Below are positions 1 to 10,015 of a stretch of DNA of 64,000 nt, piece after piece. Source of the stretch: Azorinus chamasolen. Lineage: Eukaryota; Mollusca; Bivalvia; Cardiida; Solecurtidae. The position numbers and the translations under genes are program-made. Below the pieces are notes generated by a model. That model worked only from the letters and a program-made list of their open reading frames with translations, made no database searches and had not been told where the DNA came from. The first letter of the stretch is position 1, and each line of letters opens with the position of its first letter. The stretch is taken from positions 23,123,845-23,187,844 of the forward strand of contig OY755238.1 in NCBI GenBank assembly GCA_963576725.1, in the 5' to 3' direction.

Positions 1-518
1 TATTTTACGGACTTCCACAGTTGTTGTCATGGTATGTTATACATATTTTCCTGTGTTTACCGTCTTGTCTTCTATGTTGAGGGAAGCCTGGCGGGGATAC
101 CTTACTTACACTATTTGTTAAGCTAGAGTGACTTTGAAATAAGCGTAAGGTTATGACGTTCATGAACCGGTTTACCCCCCCCCCCCAGTGGTGGATTTGC
201 CACTGACCGTTCCAAGGCAGTACTCTCTATGTCACCCTTGCTTTAAATGTTTGTTGGATGTCTTTGTGGCTTTGTGTGTGTCCTTTTGTTGATGTTTTCG
301 TCTCGTGTATTTGTGCGCGCATGTGTGTGTGTGTTTGTGTGTGTATTTTTTTGTGGGTTTATATCTGTGTGTGAGTAAGTGTATATGTGTGTGTGTTTGT
401 GTGTGGGGGGGTGTTGTATGTGTGTGTATGATTGGACGTGTTGCTTGCTTTCTGTTGTTGTGGTGGTGGTTGCGTTTTGTGTGTGTCTTTTCCTGCTTGA
501 CCTTGCTAATTTTTCTTA
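1..518 (+). mobile_element. Naiad subfamily Y, 3' UTR tail (5' part outside window)
   Basis: This is the non-coding tail of a Penelope-like (Naiad) element, recognised by comparison with the other copies in the window. It carries, in order, the block before the tail (cggggatacctt...acactattt), the GTGAGGTT-like block, the palindromic AAACCGGTTT-like site (here mutated and followed by a C homopolymer), the CAGTGG/CCACTG hairpin, the CTGACCGTTCCAAGG block, a (GT)n-rich stretch at about 304-470 and the terminal CTTGAC...TTTC. The GT tract is part of the subfamily Y tail, not an independent microsatellite. Confidence 0.75.
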
Positions 519-597
519 GTAAGTCCCATTAAATTATGCATTAACATATAAACCGACACAGCTTTAATCCAGTTGCAATAATAAATACTGGTACAGC

Positions 598-792
598 AAA
601 AACACACCAAATCACACGCACATACACGATAATAACACAGAAAACACCAACAAACACCCAAGGACTAGAGATAAACATTCCACACATGACAAAAGCACAA
701 GCACAAAGACACCACAAGACAACACAAAGCAGAGGTGACAAAGAGAGTACCGCTTTGGCACGGTTAGTAGAAAAATCACCACCGGGGGTTTA
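598..792 (-). mobile_element. Naiad subfamily Y 3' UTR fragment
   Basis: A minus-strand piece of the same tail, holding the segment from the CTGACC...CCAAAG block to the GT-rich part. It lacks the true 3' terminus. It abuts the next minus-strand copy head-to-tail at 795, giving a partial tandem, an arrangement known for Penelope-like elements (pseudo-LTRs). Confidence 0.65.
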
Positions 793-1316
793 ATGGAAAA
801 GTAGTAAAGTCAAGAAGACAAAGCCACATACAAGACGCAACCACTATCAAAACACCGAAAGATAGCGTGACACACACACACACACACACAACTACACACC
901 CAAACGCACACTCACACACGAGATGAACACAGAAAACACCAACAAACACACAATAACTAGAGACAAACACTCCACACATGAACAACATCACAAGCACAAA
1001 GACGCAAGGCAAACAAAAGGAAGGCTGACAAAGAGAGTACCGCCTTGGCACGGCCAGTAGCAAAACACCACTTGGGGTTTAAACTGGTTTACGGACGTCC
1101 TAACCTCACACTTCTCTCAAAGTCACCCTAGCTTTACAAATAGTGTAAATAAAGGTATCCCCGCCGGACTTACCCACGACATAGAAGACGGTGTACACAG
1201 GACAACAGGTAAAACATAGCATAATAACTATGACAACCCGTCAAATATGTACTCAATGACTTTGCTAAAGTCAGAGCACCTGCAGGGAAGCCGTTAAGGG
1301 CACGACAGGGAAAAAG

Positions 1317-1381
1317 TAATACATGAGTCTGGTAAGCTCATCCCGTATCTGAGTTTAAGAGTATACCATCATAGAGTACTA
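1317..1381 (-). promoter_or_regulatory. SECIS-like element of Naiad-Y (intact)
   Basis: A 65-nt hairpin read on the minus strand. Helix I is UAGUAC/GUAUUA. It is followed by an internal loop and the AUGA quartet strand opposite AGAC. Helix II is GGUAUACUC/GAGCUUACC (GGUA/UACC and CUC/GAG pair). The apical loop starts UUAAA, with AAA 11 nt after the quartet strand UGAU. These are the defining SECIS features. The stop codon UAG forms the first three bases of helix I. Confidence 0.7.
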
Positions 1382-2073
1382 CCCTCGGCCTGTCATCGCG
1401 CAAGCAAAAAGGGAAGCGTAGCTACCGACTGTAAAAGGGTCGATAACCAAACATGCAGTGCGTTGCAATATAATGTGATCATAACCTTTCTTCTTAAATG
1501 TTTTATACGTTTTATAAACAAATCATGAAAATGGATATGACCCCGAATTCTTCTAAGTTTGTAGATAACATCCCCGTAAATTTCTCGTTGAGAAATGCCT
1601 TGTTGCAGTAACGCCCGTAGATTACAATTAGAATTACTAATGAGTGGAAAATTTCGATAATAAAATTTAGAAAACGTTTTCCGAAGTTTGTGATATCTGT
1701 AATCTTGCTTAAGAACTTTATCAGTTATAACTAAATTACGACTGTTAAAATCTTCTAGCAAAGAACAGGCTCGGGCAAACCAAATAAGTTGAGAAATATA
1801 AACCCCATAAGATGTAGAACGGGGCACATCTCCATCTAGAAAAGGATAATTAACAATTTTGAAATTAAATGTTTCCCTTTTATCGTATGTTTTTAACGAA
1901 ACTTTATCATTTGTAATTGAAAGATTCAAATCTAAAAATGAAGCTATAATGTCAGATTAATTCGCTTTGTTTAAAGACAGGTCTATTAGGTAAATTGAAG
2001 ACATCATAATTTCAAAATATGTCTACTTATCTAAATTCACAATATCGTCTAAATACCTTGAAGTTCTATTAAA
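1379..2073 (-). pseudogene. Naiad reverse transcriptase, C-terminal part (broken)
   Basis: Conceptual translation from the 5' side begins with the RT motif C sequence RYLDDI, the YLDD box of Penelope-type RTs. It then shows the conserved downstream block with FLDGDVPR, YGVYISQL, FARAC and FNSRNLVITD, then GDVIYKLR and a C-terminal FIKRIK segment. This is the end of the RT palm plus the thumb-like region. The 5' part (GIY-YIG, linker, fingers) is missing through truncation. There are in-frame TAG and TAA codons just after motif C, and a frame change near 1500 where the conserved KKGYDP...LQRTAC block should start. The natural terminator would be the TAG at 1379-1381, which lies inside the SECIS-like hairpin. 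It is not functional. Family assignment rests on motif order and on the longer copies in this window. Confidence 0.75.
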
Positions 2074-3756
2074 CCGGTTTACGGACGTGCTAACTTCCAA
2101 ACATAAACCCTTAAAACTGTTTTCTGCTAATACTTTAAATAAACTTCAACTATCTACTGTCTGTCATTGGCATATAATGTGTTGCACAAACAGTACAATG
2201 CATTTCTAATTCAAAGCGAATATGTTTACCGTTGTTTATCACTTGTAATTCTTAAATAGCATTAGCAAACAGCTTGGGTCCCGATTAAACGCCGAATAGC
2301 AGTATAGTCAATCAGAGATTCAGCAGAATGTGAAGAGGTAGGATTGAGTTATGAGAGCGGGTTGAACACAATGCAATGTTCCGATGATGTCAATTGTATC
2401 TGGTATGTAGGTAGAACAGAAATGGCGCGCGAATAGCAAAAAAAAGAAAAACACAACAATATCAGTACAGGTTGACATGAACGGCATTAGCTTTAATTGA
2501 ATTATTACAACAAAGGTCTTACAACGGGTGTGCACCAATATGTCATATATCTTACAAACGTGTCTGCACACAGGGAACAATTTCCTTGCGGGTCCTGACC
2601 ATAATAATGGGGAAGCAATCCAAAACAGAAGGATCTGCAATACAAATGAGCGTATGTATATATCTGTTTATTTACGGTTATACATCAGTATGTGTATCCT
2701 CATACCTCCCATTTGTAAACGCCTGTTACTGATATTCAATATGTTTCTTCGTTTTGGGCATTAATATTAGCACCAAAGAATGATGACTTACGGTAAATAT
2801 GCTGAATCACAGCCATAGCATTGATTGTCGTGATCCGCGTATTTTATAGTACGTCAGTCAAATTTCAGTTTTAAGAAGGGCATTAACAGGACGTTTTAGG
2901 AGATTTCTGTTCGACTTTCGCCCTGCATTAAGCAGTCACCTGCCTAAAATTATCTAAATTCTTGTCTACTAGACTTCCAATGTAGAGAGGGTGTACTGTA
3001 CACTATCATTGGTACTATTAAATATTTTAATCGTTTTAGAATATCATCATAGATTACGCGTTTTCTTGTCGCATTATTAAAACACAAAATACCTCTATAC
3101 ATGTTCATTATGCACACACTCATTGACATTCCAATGATTGTGTACGTTGTATGTTTTTAGCTTCGAATGACAAACCATGTCAATGGAGTCCAGGTGGCCA
3201 GAACTCATATCCTTATTTCCTCATTCTTTTCAAGAGTTTGCAGATCCATCTACAAAACATGGAAGTGTAGTGGTCACAAAAAGCAACAAACCAGAAAAGT
3301 TTGCAAGCGATCAGCCGCTACATTTTTATATATTATCTATATCATTATACACAGAATTTTGGCAGTTCATTGCTGGTAGAAATTGATGGATTAACGCTTG
3401 GAGTGCCAAAACCAAGCATGACGAAAAGTTACACGCACCCGAATTCAATAATAGCAACCTCTTCGTTAATTTTCTTTATTACTGTATGCACAGTACTGGC
3501 ATACAGTCTGTTACGTGCAGTCTGTTACTGGCATACATTGACTGTTTTACGCTGGAAGTACCAAACGATTTCAAAAGAGCTATTGTGTCCAAACCTCTAT
3601 ACGCCATTCTCATAACTTTGCATTACTGTCAAGTTCAGCCATATTTTTTCGACAAATATTAATTGACTTGTACGTTCCTCTGTATACCCACAACGTGATC
3701 GATAATTCTTATAGAACTTACCGTCTAGTCGCTAGTCAGACACTAGTATGATGTCA
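2074..3756. other. No gene seen; degenerate repeat debris
   Basis: The first 25 bases are a Naiad 3' UTR scrap. About 2870-3003 resembles a decayed copy of the TACAGTAAAACC inverted-repeat MITE seen intact at 28786-28988 (shared GCATTAAGCAGTCAC core). I see nothing else I can name. Short open frames here have no recognisable motif. Confidence 0.4.
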
Positions 3757-4230
3757 ATTCTGAAGGGTGGTGATCCCCCGAAAGCAAAAATTGCAACACA
3801 AAAAGAGAAAATTGCAGACTCGGTTTTATTGAGTCTGTTCATGAGCAGTATTTGAAAGTGCAACACTGCTCACGCCCCCTAGCACCGGCTTAAGCGGTAT
3901 TCAATTTTCAGAACAAGAAGTACTGAAATTCATGATCTCGAAGGATCAGAAGGTATAACAACACTGAGAATGAAGTACGGGGCGACGTTTTACGGCCGCC
4001 ACACAAGCACTTAACACCTGCTATTGTGAAGATTATAAATTCTGAAGGGTGGTGATCCCCCGAAAGCAAAAATTGCAACACAAAAAGAGAAAATTGCAGA
4101 CTCGGTTTTATTGAGTCTGTTTGTTTGTCAGGTGTAAGCAGGTACTAGGTCTCTCATAGTATCAAACAAGCATTTACGGTTTGTATTTTGTAGCAATTAA
4201 TGCTCACTACTCACTCCCCCTAGAACCGGC
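3757..4230 (+). repeat. Sat282: 282-bp tandem repeat, about 1.7 units
   Basis: Two successive units begin CTGAAGGGTGGTGATCC at 3760 and again 282 bp later. Each unit holds a perfect 7-bp inverted repeat, CAGACTC...GAGTCTG, around a GGTTTTATT loop. The same unit recurs at 28036-28665 (also exactly 282 bp apart), 30180-30410, 58030-58400, 60056-60320 and 61525-62046. The second unit here is cut after GGCTTA, where a Naiad element is inserted, and resumes at 5393. Confidence 0.8.
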
Positions 4231-4239
4231 TTATGTTAC

Positions 4240-4706
4240 GGTGTATACATTTCTCAGCTTATTCGTTTTGCTATAGCTTGTTCCTCTGTTGATGATTTTA
4301 ACAATCGTAACCTTATTATCACTGAAAAACTACAAAAACAGGGCTACAGATATGACAAACTTCGTAAAACATTTTCAAAATTTTACCACCGTAATGTTCT
4401 ACTCATCAGCAAATACAATTGTAATTTACGTACTTTTCTAAAGTTAATGTATGTGGTGTTTCCTGCATGACTCATTTTTGTACTTTTAAGTATTTCACAT
4501 CCGGAGTTTTACGGTGATGTCATTTACAAACTTCGAAAAATTATTGGACACACATATTGTGATACTTTGTCAAACGTATAAAACAATTCATTAAAAAGGG
4601 ATATGACCCCTCTATATTGCAGCACACTACATGCTTGGTGGTCAACCCCTTTACAGCTGGTCATTATGCTTTCCTCTTTGCTTGTGCGACGACGGAAAAG
4701 GCTTAA
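4240..4706 (+). pseudogene. Naiad-Z RT C-terminal fragment
   Basis: Translation shows YISQLIRFA, SSVDDFNNRNLIITEKL, RYDKLRKTFSKF, then (after a 43-bp insertion) HPEFYGDVIYKLRKIIGH, FIKKGYDP and the C-terminal block ending at TAA 4704-4706. This matches the segment downstream of the YLDD box in the longer copies. The C-terminal HTTC motif has TGC at 4632-4634, where the related copy at 31657-31659 has TGA. The fragment is broken by the inserted Naiad tail and by a frame change near 4560. Everything upstream, including the RT catalytic motifs, is absent. Confidence 0.7.
4447..4489 (+). mobile_element. 43-bp Naiad-X 3' terminus nested in Naiad-Z
   Basis: Compared with the uninterrupted sister copy on the minus strand near 31800-31815, extra bases reading ATGTGGTGTTTCCTGCATGA and onwards interrupt the coding sequence. 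They match the last bases of the subfamily X 3' UTR (compare 23335-23371). This is an extremely 5'-truncated insertion, in the same orientation as its host. Confidence 0.65.
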
Positions 4707-4779
4707 TACTCTATGAAGATTCCCTCTTAAACCCGTTTACGGAGGGGGGAAATATTTGTATATATATATATTTGTATTT
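4704..4779 (+). promoter_or_regulatory. SECIS-like element of Naiad-Z, disrupted by (TA)n
   Basis: The 5' half is intact: UAAUAC helix I arm overlapping the UAA stop, AUGAA, and AAA in the apical loop 11 nt later. The 3' half is interrupted by a TATATATATA stretch that pushes the GUAUUU arm away. Compare the intact sister at 31524-31588. Confidence 0.5.
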
Positions 4780-5392
4780 TGCCAGTTCTGTCGTAACCCA
4801 AATGACTTCTCCACAGCTGCTCTGGCCTGAAAAGTCATCGAGTACATGTCTACGATGTCAAGTTTATTCTTTTTCAAACAAAACAGTTGTGCATGCTTAA
4901 TATCCACTAGTAATTGTATCTTCTTGCGATTTATCTTTTATTCAATGTCGGTGTAGAAGTGTTTCATATAGTTTTCCCGTACTTTTAAATTATGACGTCA
5001 TTTAAATGATGACGTCGCTTGTTTACCTCTAACGTTTATTTTCAAATCATTTTCATTTTGGCAGACATCGTTATGCATGTTGTGGAGCTATCTGGAGGGG
5101 GAATGTTATTTACATTTTGACTTTGGTGAAAGTGGGATAAGGACGAGGTTGGGTACCCGTAAACCAGGTTTAAGTCCCCCAGTAGCTTATTTTGGTTGCT
5201 GGCCGTTCCAAGGCGGCACTCCTGCTTTCAGCCTACGGTCAATTTTGTTGTTTAATATGCTTAATGTTTAATGTTTCGTCTTGATATGCGTCCTGTTATG
5301 TTTTGTCTTGTGGCTTTACCGTTTCTTGTTTGATGGTGTTTGGTGCGGTGTCATTTCGTGTGTGGCTCTCCCTGTTTGACTATTTTTCCATA

Positions 5393-5484
5393 TTAAGCAG
5401 TACTCAATTGTCAAAACCTATACCATCACAATTACTGATGCTGAAGGACCAGAAAACAACACTGACAATGAAGTACGGGGCGGC
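5393..5484 (+). repeat. Sat282 fragment, right flank of the Naiad-Z insertion
   Basis: It starts TTAAGCAG, continuing the unit interrupted at 4233, and runs through the conserved GAAGGACCAGAAAACAACAC and GAAGTACGGGGCGG blocks before losing similarity. Confidence 0.6.
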
Positions 5485-5825
5485 AACGTAGACCATGGGG
5501 TTTAAGCAAGAACAACGCATTGGAACGGTCAAATGCCAAAAAGGCTAATATGGTTCAACATCTGAACGAATGGTATTAAGAAAATGCTCCAGAAGAGTGG
5601 TTGCGCAAGTAACACTTTATACACCGGTAAACTGGTTAATGCAATCCACGTCAGATGGATATATTATGTAGAGAGGTAAATCAGAACTACAGTAAAAACT
5701 TGACTCTCGAATTTGTAGTAATGAGGAATGAATGCCCTTTTAGGCATACAGGGTGAAAGTCATACAGAAAGCTCATACAGGAGATTTTTGTATGTCATTC
5801 ACCCTGCATTAGGTAGTCACCGGTC
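5485..5825. other. No gene seen; possible decayed pogo-like MITE at 5690-5825
   Basis: A TACAGTAAAAAC end near 5690 and the CACCCTGCATTAGGTAGTCAC core near 5800 resemble the intact MITE at 28786-28988, but the second terminal repeat is not recognisable. Confidence 0.3.
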
Positions 5826-6070
5826 TAAACTCTTTCGGCACGAATATCGCCTGTTGGCACCATTGAAAACAGTGCAGTCCACGGTCAGATGCCGCCTTTC
5901 CGGCATCTGACCTGGGACTTCATTGTTTTCTGTTTTATTTTAGCCCAAGCATACATGTTTTTAAAAACAAATGTTTTACTGATATACCTTTATTATTTAG
6001 TTAAGAATTATATTTAATATGAAATTATTATTGCAGACGACACTTTTAAATTTGGCACCAAAATAGTTAA
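5826..6070. repeat. TTAA-type MITE-like repeat (inverted copy at 24790-25042)
   Basis: The stretch from CTCTTTCGGC to TTTGGCACCAAA matches, in reverse complement, the stretch at 24790-25042. Shared parts include GACGACACTTTTAAATTTGG and AGCCCAAGCATACATG. Both carry an internal palindrome around GGTCAGATGCCG. It is related to the elements at 11748-11984 and 27671-27888. Confidence 0.5.
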
Positions 6071-7071
6071 AGGCCGAACATGATACTTGTTTTAGCGTTC
6101 ATACTATCGAGCGTTTATTTATAGTCATAGGAATGTTCCTGTTTGGTCATATATTCAACACGATGGAAACACGTGGAACAGAAATTGCACTAATGTAACT
6201 GTGTGGGATTTGGAGATACCGTTCTTTCCTTAGCCTCTGCCTCTACGTTGATATGATGGTGATAATGGTAAAACTATTATGATGATGACGACTTTGTTAT
6301 TATTGTTACTCTAGTTCTTATTTATGTGCTGCAGGGATATTTACATAAAGAGTTCGCTAATGGAATCTGTTTTGTTTCTTCACTTTCTAAAATGGCTACA
6401 ATGTTCCATTTTCCATATTTCATTATAACTATTTTGTATTCAGTAGGTATTGCAATTTGGAATAAACATAGAACAAGGAAAGGGTTAAACAGATCGGGCA
6501 TCGCATATGTGATTTGAGCATTTTTTACTCTGACCTGCTTGTAATGGCATGCCATTTATAATTCGTCTTATTAAGCGACTAATAATTCTGGAAATATATC
6601 CTCTTAGATTCAAAGGCAATCCTATTAAGGGATTTTATGAAACATATCCTCTTATCTGTATTGGCACACTGCAAATGACGAACGTTTTTGCTTTGTAACA
6701 TCTGCATGCGATCGTCTCGAAAATGGCTAACGACCATTTATTTAAAATAATTATTATAAAGTCCACATTTAGCCGTAGGAAAGTCTCGACGTTTTAAGCT
6801 GATTATATATGTGTTACTAACTTACTGTAGTTTAGAAACTGTTCAATGCCTATGTATTTTACACACGTTTTTGTGGTTTGTTGAAATAAAATAGTTGTAT
6901 TATAAAATAGATAACAAATGCTTGTTTGTTGGTTTGAATCTGGGTCTAAATTGTTTTACCAGTGTTTACCGACATGTCGTGAAGTTTCGCTAATTACAGA
7001 TGGAAGAAGACTCCAGCTGTACTGTGTGCAGAACAAATTATATTGTTTCATGCACAGAACATCTGAATAGA
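6071..7071. other. No gene seen
   Basis: AT-rich sequence without recognisable coding motifs or repeats, apart from short TGATGATGACG-type simple sequence near 6270. Confidence 0.4.
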
Positions 7072-7166
7072 TATGTGGCGGCTATAAAAGTCGCCCCATA
7101 TTTCAATTTCAATACCAATTTAAGTCGATGTTACAGGACAGAGTAGTATTGCACTTTTAATAACTG
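7072..7166 (-). repeat. Diverged Sat282 fragment
   Basis: GTGGCGGCTATAAAAGTCGC near 7076 and TTGCACTTTTAATAACTG near 7150 match the reverse strand of the satellite unit (compare 61795-61825 and 61640-61660), with an internal deletion. Confidence 0.5.
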
Positions 7167-7191
7167 AACATAACTGGATGAAAATACATGT

Positions 7192-7310
7192 ATGAGTCAT
7201 GCGGGAAACACCACATACAAGACACAGTCGCCCGCACAGCACCACAACAGCAAATGTATATGTCTATATTATAAACAACAGCAAATGTATATGTCTATAT
7301 TATAAGCTGA
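7192..7310 (-). mobile_element. Naiad-X 3' terminal fragment
   Basis: This is the reverse complement of the X terminus (ATGAGTCATGC, ACACCACATACA, GCAAATGTATATGTCTATAT). The last motif is duplicated in tandem. It lies 100 bp beyond the 3' end of the larger minus-strand copy and forms a partial tandem with it. Confidence 0.55.
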
Positions 7311-9028
7311 CTCTACACTTGTTTCGTTATAAATGTATACTTTTGTACCAACTTCAGAATATATGTACTTCACAACAGTAGGTGTTAGGAATTTGTGAGG
7401 CGGACGTAAAAGTACAAAAATGAGGCATGCAGGAACACCGCATACAGAACAAACAGTCGCCCGAACAGCAACACAAGGAAAGAGCAAATGTACATAACTA
7501 TAAAAACAACAAAAAACGCACAAAGACAAAACAAACACACAATAGGGGGAAGATGGAAGCACCGCCTTGGAACGGTCAGTGACAAAAGTCACTGGGGGGG
7601 TTAAACCGGTTTATGGGCGCCCAACCTCACACTTATTCCATCCCCACCCTAAAAGACAAACAGTGTAAATAAACGCATCCCCTCTCCGACTAATCTACAA
7701 CAACCGCGACGGCAAATACAGTGGTAAAGTGCATGTATAATGAAAACATTTAAGTGAACAAATTGTATCCACCTAGGAATCAGAGCATCAAAGAAAGGGT
7801 TATCTAAGTTAAAAATATCATCCAAATATCTACAAGTTTCATTGAAGGCTTCTTCTTCTTGTGATTGAAGATTCAAACGCAACATGAAATCTCTCTCATA
7901 GCAGTACAAAAACAAATCTGCGACAAGTGGTGCACAATTCGTACCCATGGGAATACCAATTACCTGACGGTATATAGCATTCCCATAACGTACAAATATG
8001 TTATCCAAAAGAAAGGTTTGTGATTCGCAAACTTCTGAGCAAGTCCGATTGGTGTAATGTGTCATTTGCTCGTCAGTAAAGAAAGCTTTTTCAGCATTAC
8101 ATGTCAAGAATGATGTTTTTCCGGGCAAATACATTCTGGATTAAGTTAGTAAGCTTATCCTTAATTAAAATATGAGGAAGAGTTGTGTACAGAGTAGAAA
8201 AATCGTACGTGCTTACAGTGGATGCAAGATGCCTTTTGTTCTTAAGTTTGTTTAAGACTTCTGAAGAGTTCTTAATAGACCAGAAGAGATTTATTCCAGA
8301 ATTTTCATAAGTCTTATCACAGTAGAACCTTACATGTTCCTTTACCTTCGTTAAACAAGAAGTCAAAAGTATAGACAATTTAGTAGCTGTACATGAACTA
8401 GAATTTGCAATGAAACGCGCTTTATATGGTTTTTATGTAGTTTTGGTAACCAATACATTGTAGGAAGTTTATGTTGTGTAATTTTAATATCGGTTCCAAG
8501 TTGTTCACACTTTTTGACATGGTCTGAAACGATGGTCTTTTCGTCAGTAGTAACTGAAATGTATGACTTGGTATTAATAATTTCCTGCTTCACGACATCG
8601 ATATAATGTAATCGACAAATAATAATCACATTATTTGATGCCTTATCATAAGGAACAAAAACGTTTTTTGAATGGAAATCCTGTAAACCCTTTTTAAGAT
8701 GTCTAAAAGAAATTATAGGTTTAGGTGGAAGAAGGTGTTTATTAGAGCTATAAAAGGAAATGCGTGTATCAATAATATCAAAAATTAGTTTTTTCCAACT
8801 AGAAAGAGCATTAGACTCAACATGTTCTCTTCGACACCATTTAATACTAAGATTTTGTAAAGCCTCCGCAATCTGAACCCGACAAGAGTTAAAATCTATC
8901 ATGGATGGTATTCTATATTTGGGACCTTTATTCAAAAGAGATCGTAAACGTTTATCTTTAATTATCTCAAAATTACCAGTAATCACATGACCAGCCGGAG
9001 AATAGCAAAATTTTGAGGTGGCGCAATC

Positions 9029-9031
9029 TCA
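9029..9031 (-). other. In-frame TGA #4 (CxC linker motif), candidate Sec
   Basis: The context is IPDN-TGA-DCATSKFC. It occupies the first Cys of the CxC motif that links nuclease and RT in this clade. The other long copy has TGA at the same codon (20982-20984), which argues that it is ancestral rather than private decay. Confidence 0.7.
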
Positions 9032-9523
9032 ATTATCAGGAATATTATCATTAATATTAAGGTCGGCCACAATTTTATTATAGTTGAAAATTGTATTTCT
9101 GATGAGTTTGTCATATTTGTAGCAGATGATAGGTGGTTCTGTATTTTTAAAGTATTTAGGAATAGTGTCAATTGCATTTTTGTCTCTAAAAATACTTTGG
9201 AGGTCAATAAAATCAATACCTTTATTAATAAAAGGAATTTTCAAGAAGAATCTTTGGTGTTCAGATAATTTGTCAATGTGCGGTGTGAGAACATGTAGAG
9301 TAAAGCTTTGTATCAAACTAGCCGTTCCTATGAGAGGATTTGATCTAAAAATAATTTTATCGGCTTGCTCGTCAATTTCTTTTAATGAACATATAGATAA
9401 GGAGGAAAGTCTAGAAAGCATGGCATGTTTGCCAGAAGTTATACGTAAAGTATGTAGATCAAGAACAGTCATTTTCAAACGAGATTTTCGTTTAATATTA
9501 CCATTTTTGCGAATGCCATGTGA

Positions 9524-9526
9524 TCA
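9524..9526 (-). other. In-frame TGA #3 (basic linker), ambiguous
   Basis: The context is VRKRKS-TGA-SHGIRKNG. A CGA (Arg) to TGA transition in a basic stretch is as likely as a Sec codon, so this is the weakest of the four. Confidence 0.3.
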
Positions 9527-9892
9527 AGATTTGCGTTTTCGTACAGAAAAAATTGAAAACATATCTATATCTGGTTCTTTTGAAATATTTCCAGTCTGGT
9601 AAATATTATCATTCAGTCCTAAATGAAAAGTTGTTTGCAATTTTTTGATCCAATTTAATTCAGATATAAATCTAGCTTTCGATTTAAAGCTACTAGTAGC
9701 CTCCTTATCATATGTTATATGCTCAACAATTTGTACTAAAACATCTTTAAAAGAATGGCCAGATTTCCGAAAGTGTTGGTATAAAAAATTGTTTAGTTTA
9801 CGATTTCGACACTGATATGCATGCTCACGAAATCGAGTCTTCAAAGCACGTCCTGTTTGTCCTACGTACTGTATACCGCAAATAGGCGCGTT

Positions 9893-9895
9893 TCA
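9893..9895 (-). other. In-frame TGA #2 (GIY-YIG zinc knuckle), candidate Sec
   Basis: The context is VIYVLT-TGA-NAPIC. The TGA stands where Penelope-like GIY-YIG domains have the first Cys of their CCHH metal-binding set, two residues being C-x4-C. This is a strong selenocysteine candidate. Confidence 0.65.
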
Positions 9896-10012
9896 AGTTA
9901 AAACATAAATAACGTTAGTAGTAGTACAATCAACGTCTGAGTTTATCTTGACATTAAATGTTCTACCATTAACTGTAGATTTTATAGTGGAATTACAAGA
10001 AATGTTACTACA

Positions 10013-10015
10013 TCA
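10013..10015 (-). other. In-frame TGA #1 (Cys cluster before GIY-YIG), candidate Sec
   Basis: The context is RCI-TGA-CSNISC, inside a zinc-finger-like cysteine cluster. It could encode selenocysteine. In this copy alone it cannot be told from a point mutation. Confidence 0.45.

Larger units (their letters stand above)
795..2073 (-). mobile_element. Naiad subfamily Y copy, 5'-truncated
   Basis: A 5'-truncated minus-strand Naiad. From its 5' side it has the RT palm motif C region near 2050, the RT C-terminal region, a stop codon overlapping a SECIS-like hairpin, and a full 3' UTR ending in the subfamily Y terminus at 795 (reverse complement of CTTGACTTTACTACTTTTCC). At 2073 it is joined to a small piece of another Naiad 3' UTR (AAACCGGTTT core, about 2070-2098). 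Confidence 0.8.
4234..5392 (+). mobile_element. Naiad subfamily Z copy, 5'-truncated, inserted in Sat282
   Basis: This holds the RT C-terminal coding region, a stop codon, a disrupted SECIS-like hairpin and a subfamily Z 3' UTR. Sat282 ends with GGCTTA on its left and resumes with TTAAGCAG on its right, so the element split a satellite unit, possibly with a 3-bp TTA target duplication. A 43-bp foreign Naiad terminus sits inside it at 4447-4489. Confidence 0.75.

Noticed and set aside
305..1063. Open frames rich in V/C/F in the GT-rich tails (also 19169-19577, 55885-56168, 61057-61317, 62396-62797)
   Set aside because: They arise from (GT)n/(CA)n-rich Naiad 3' UTR sequence; composition is low-complexity and no family motif is present.
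3757..4230. Sat282 as a hammerhead retrozyme
   Set aside because: GAAA is present but the CUGANGA core with matching stems I-III could not be assembled in either strand of the unit.
9126..9602. 158-codon plus-strand open frame
   Set aside because: Antisense shadow of the Naiad copy 1 linker, whose minus-strand frame shows the conserved motifs.
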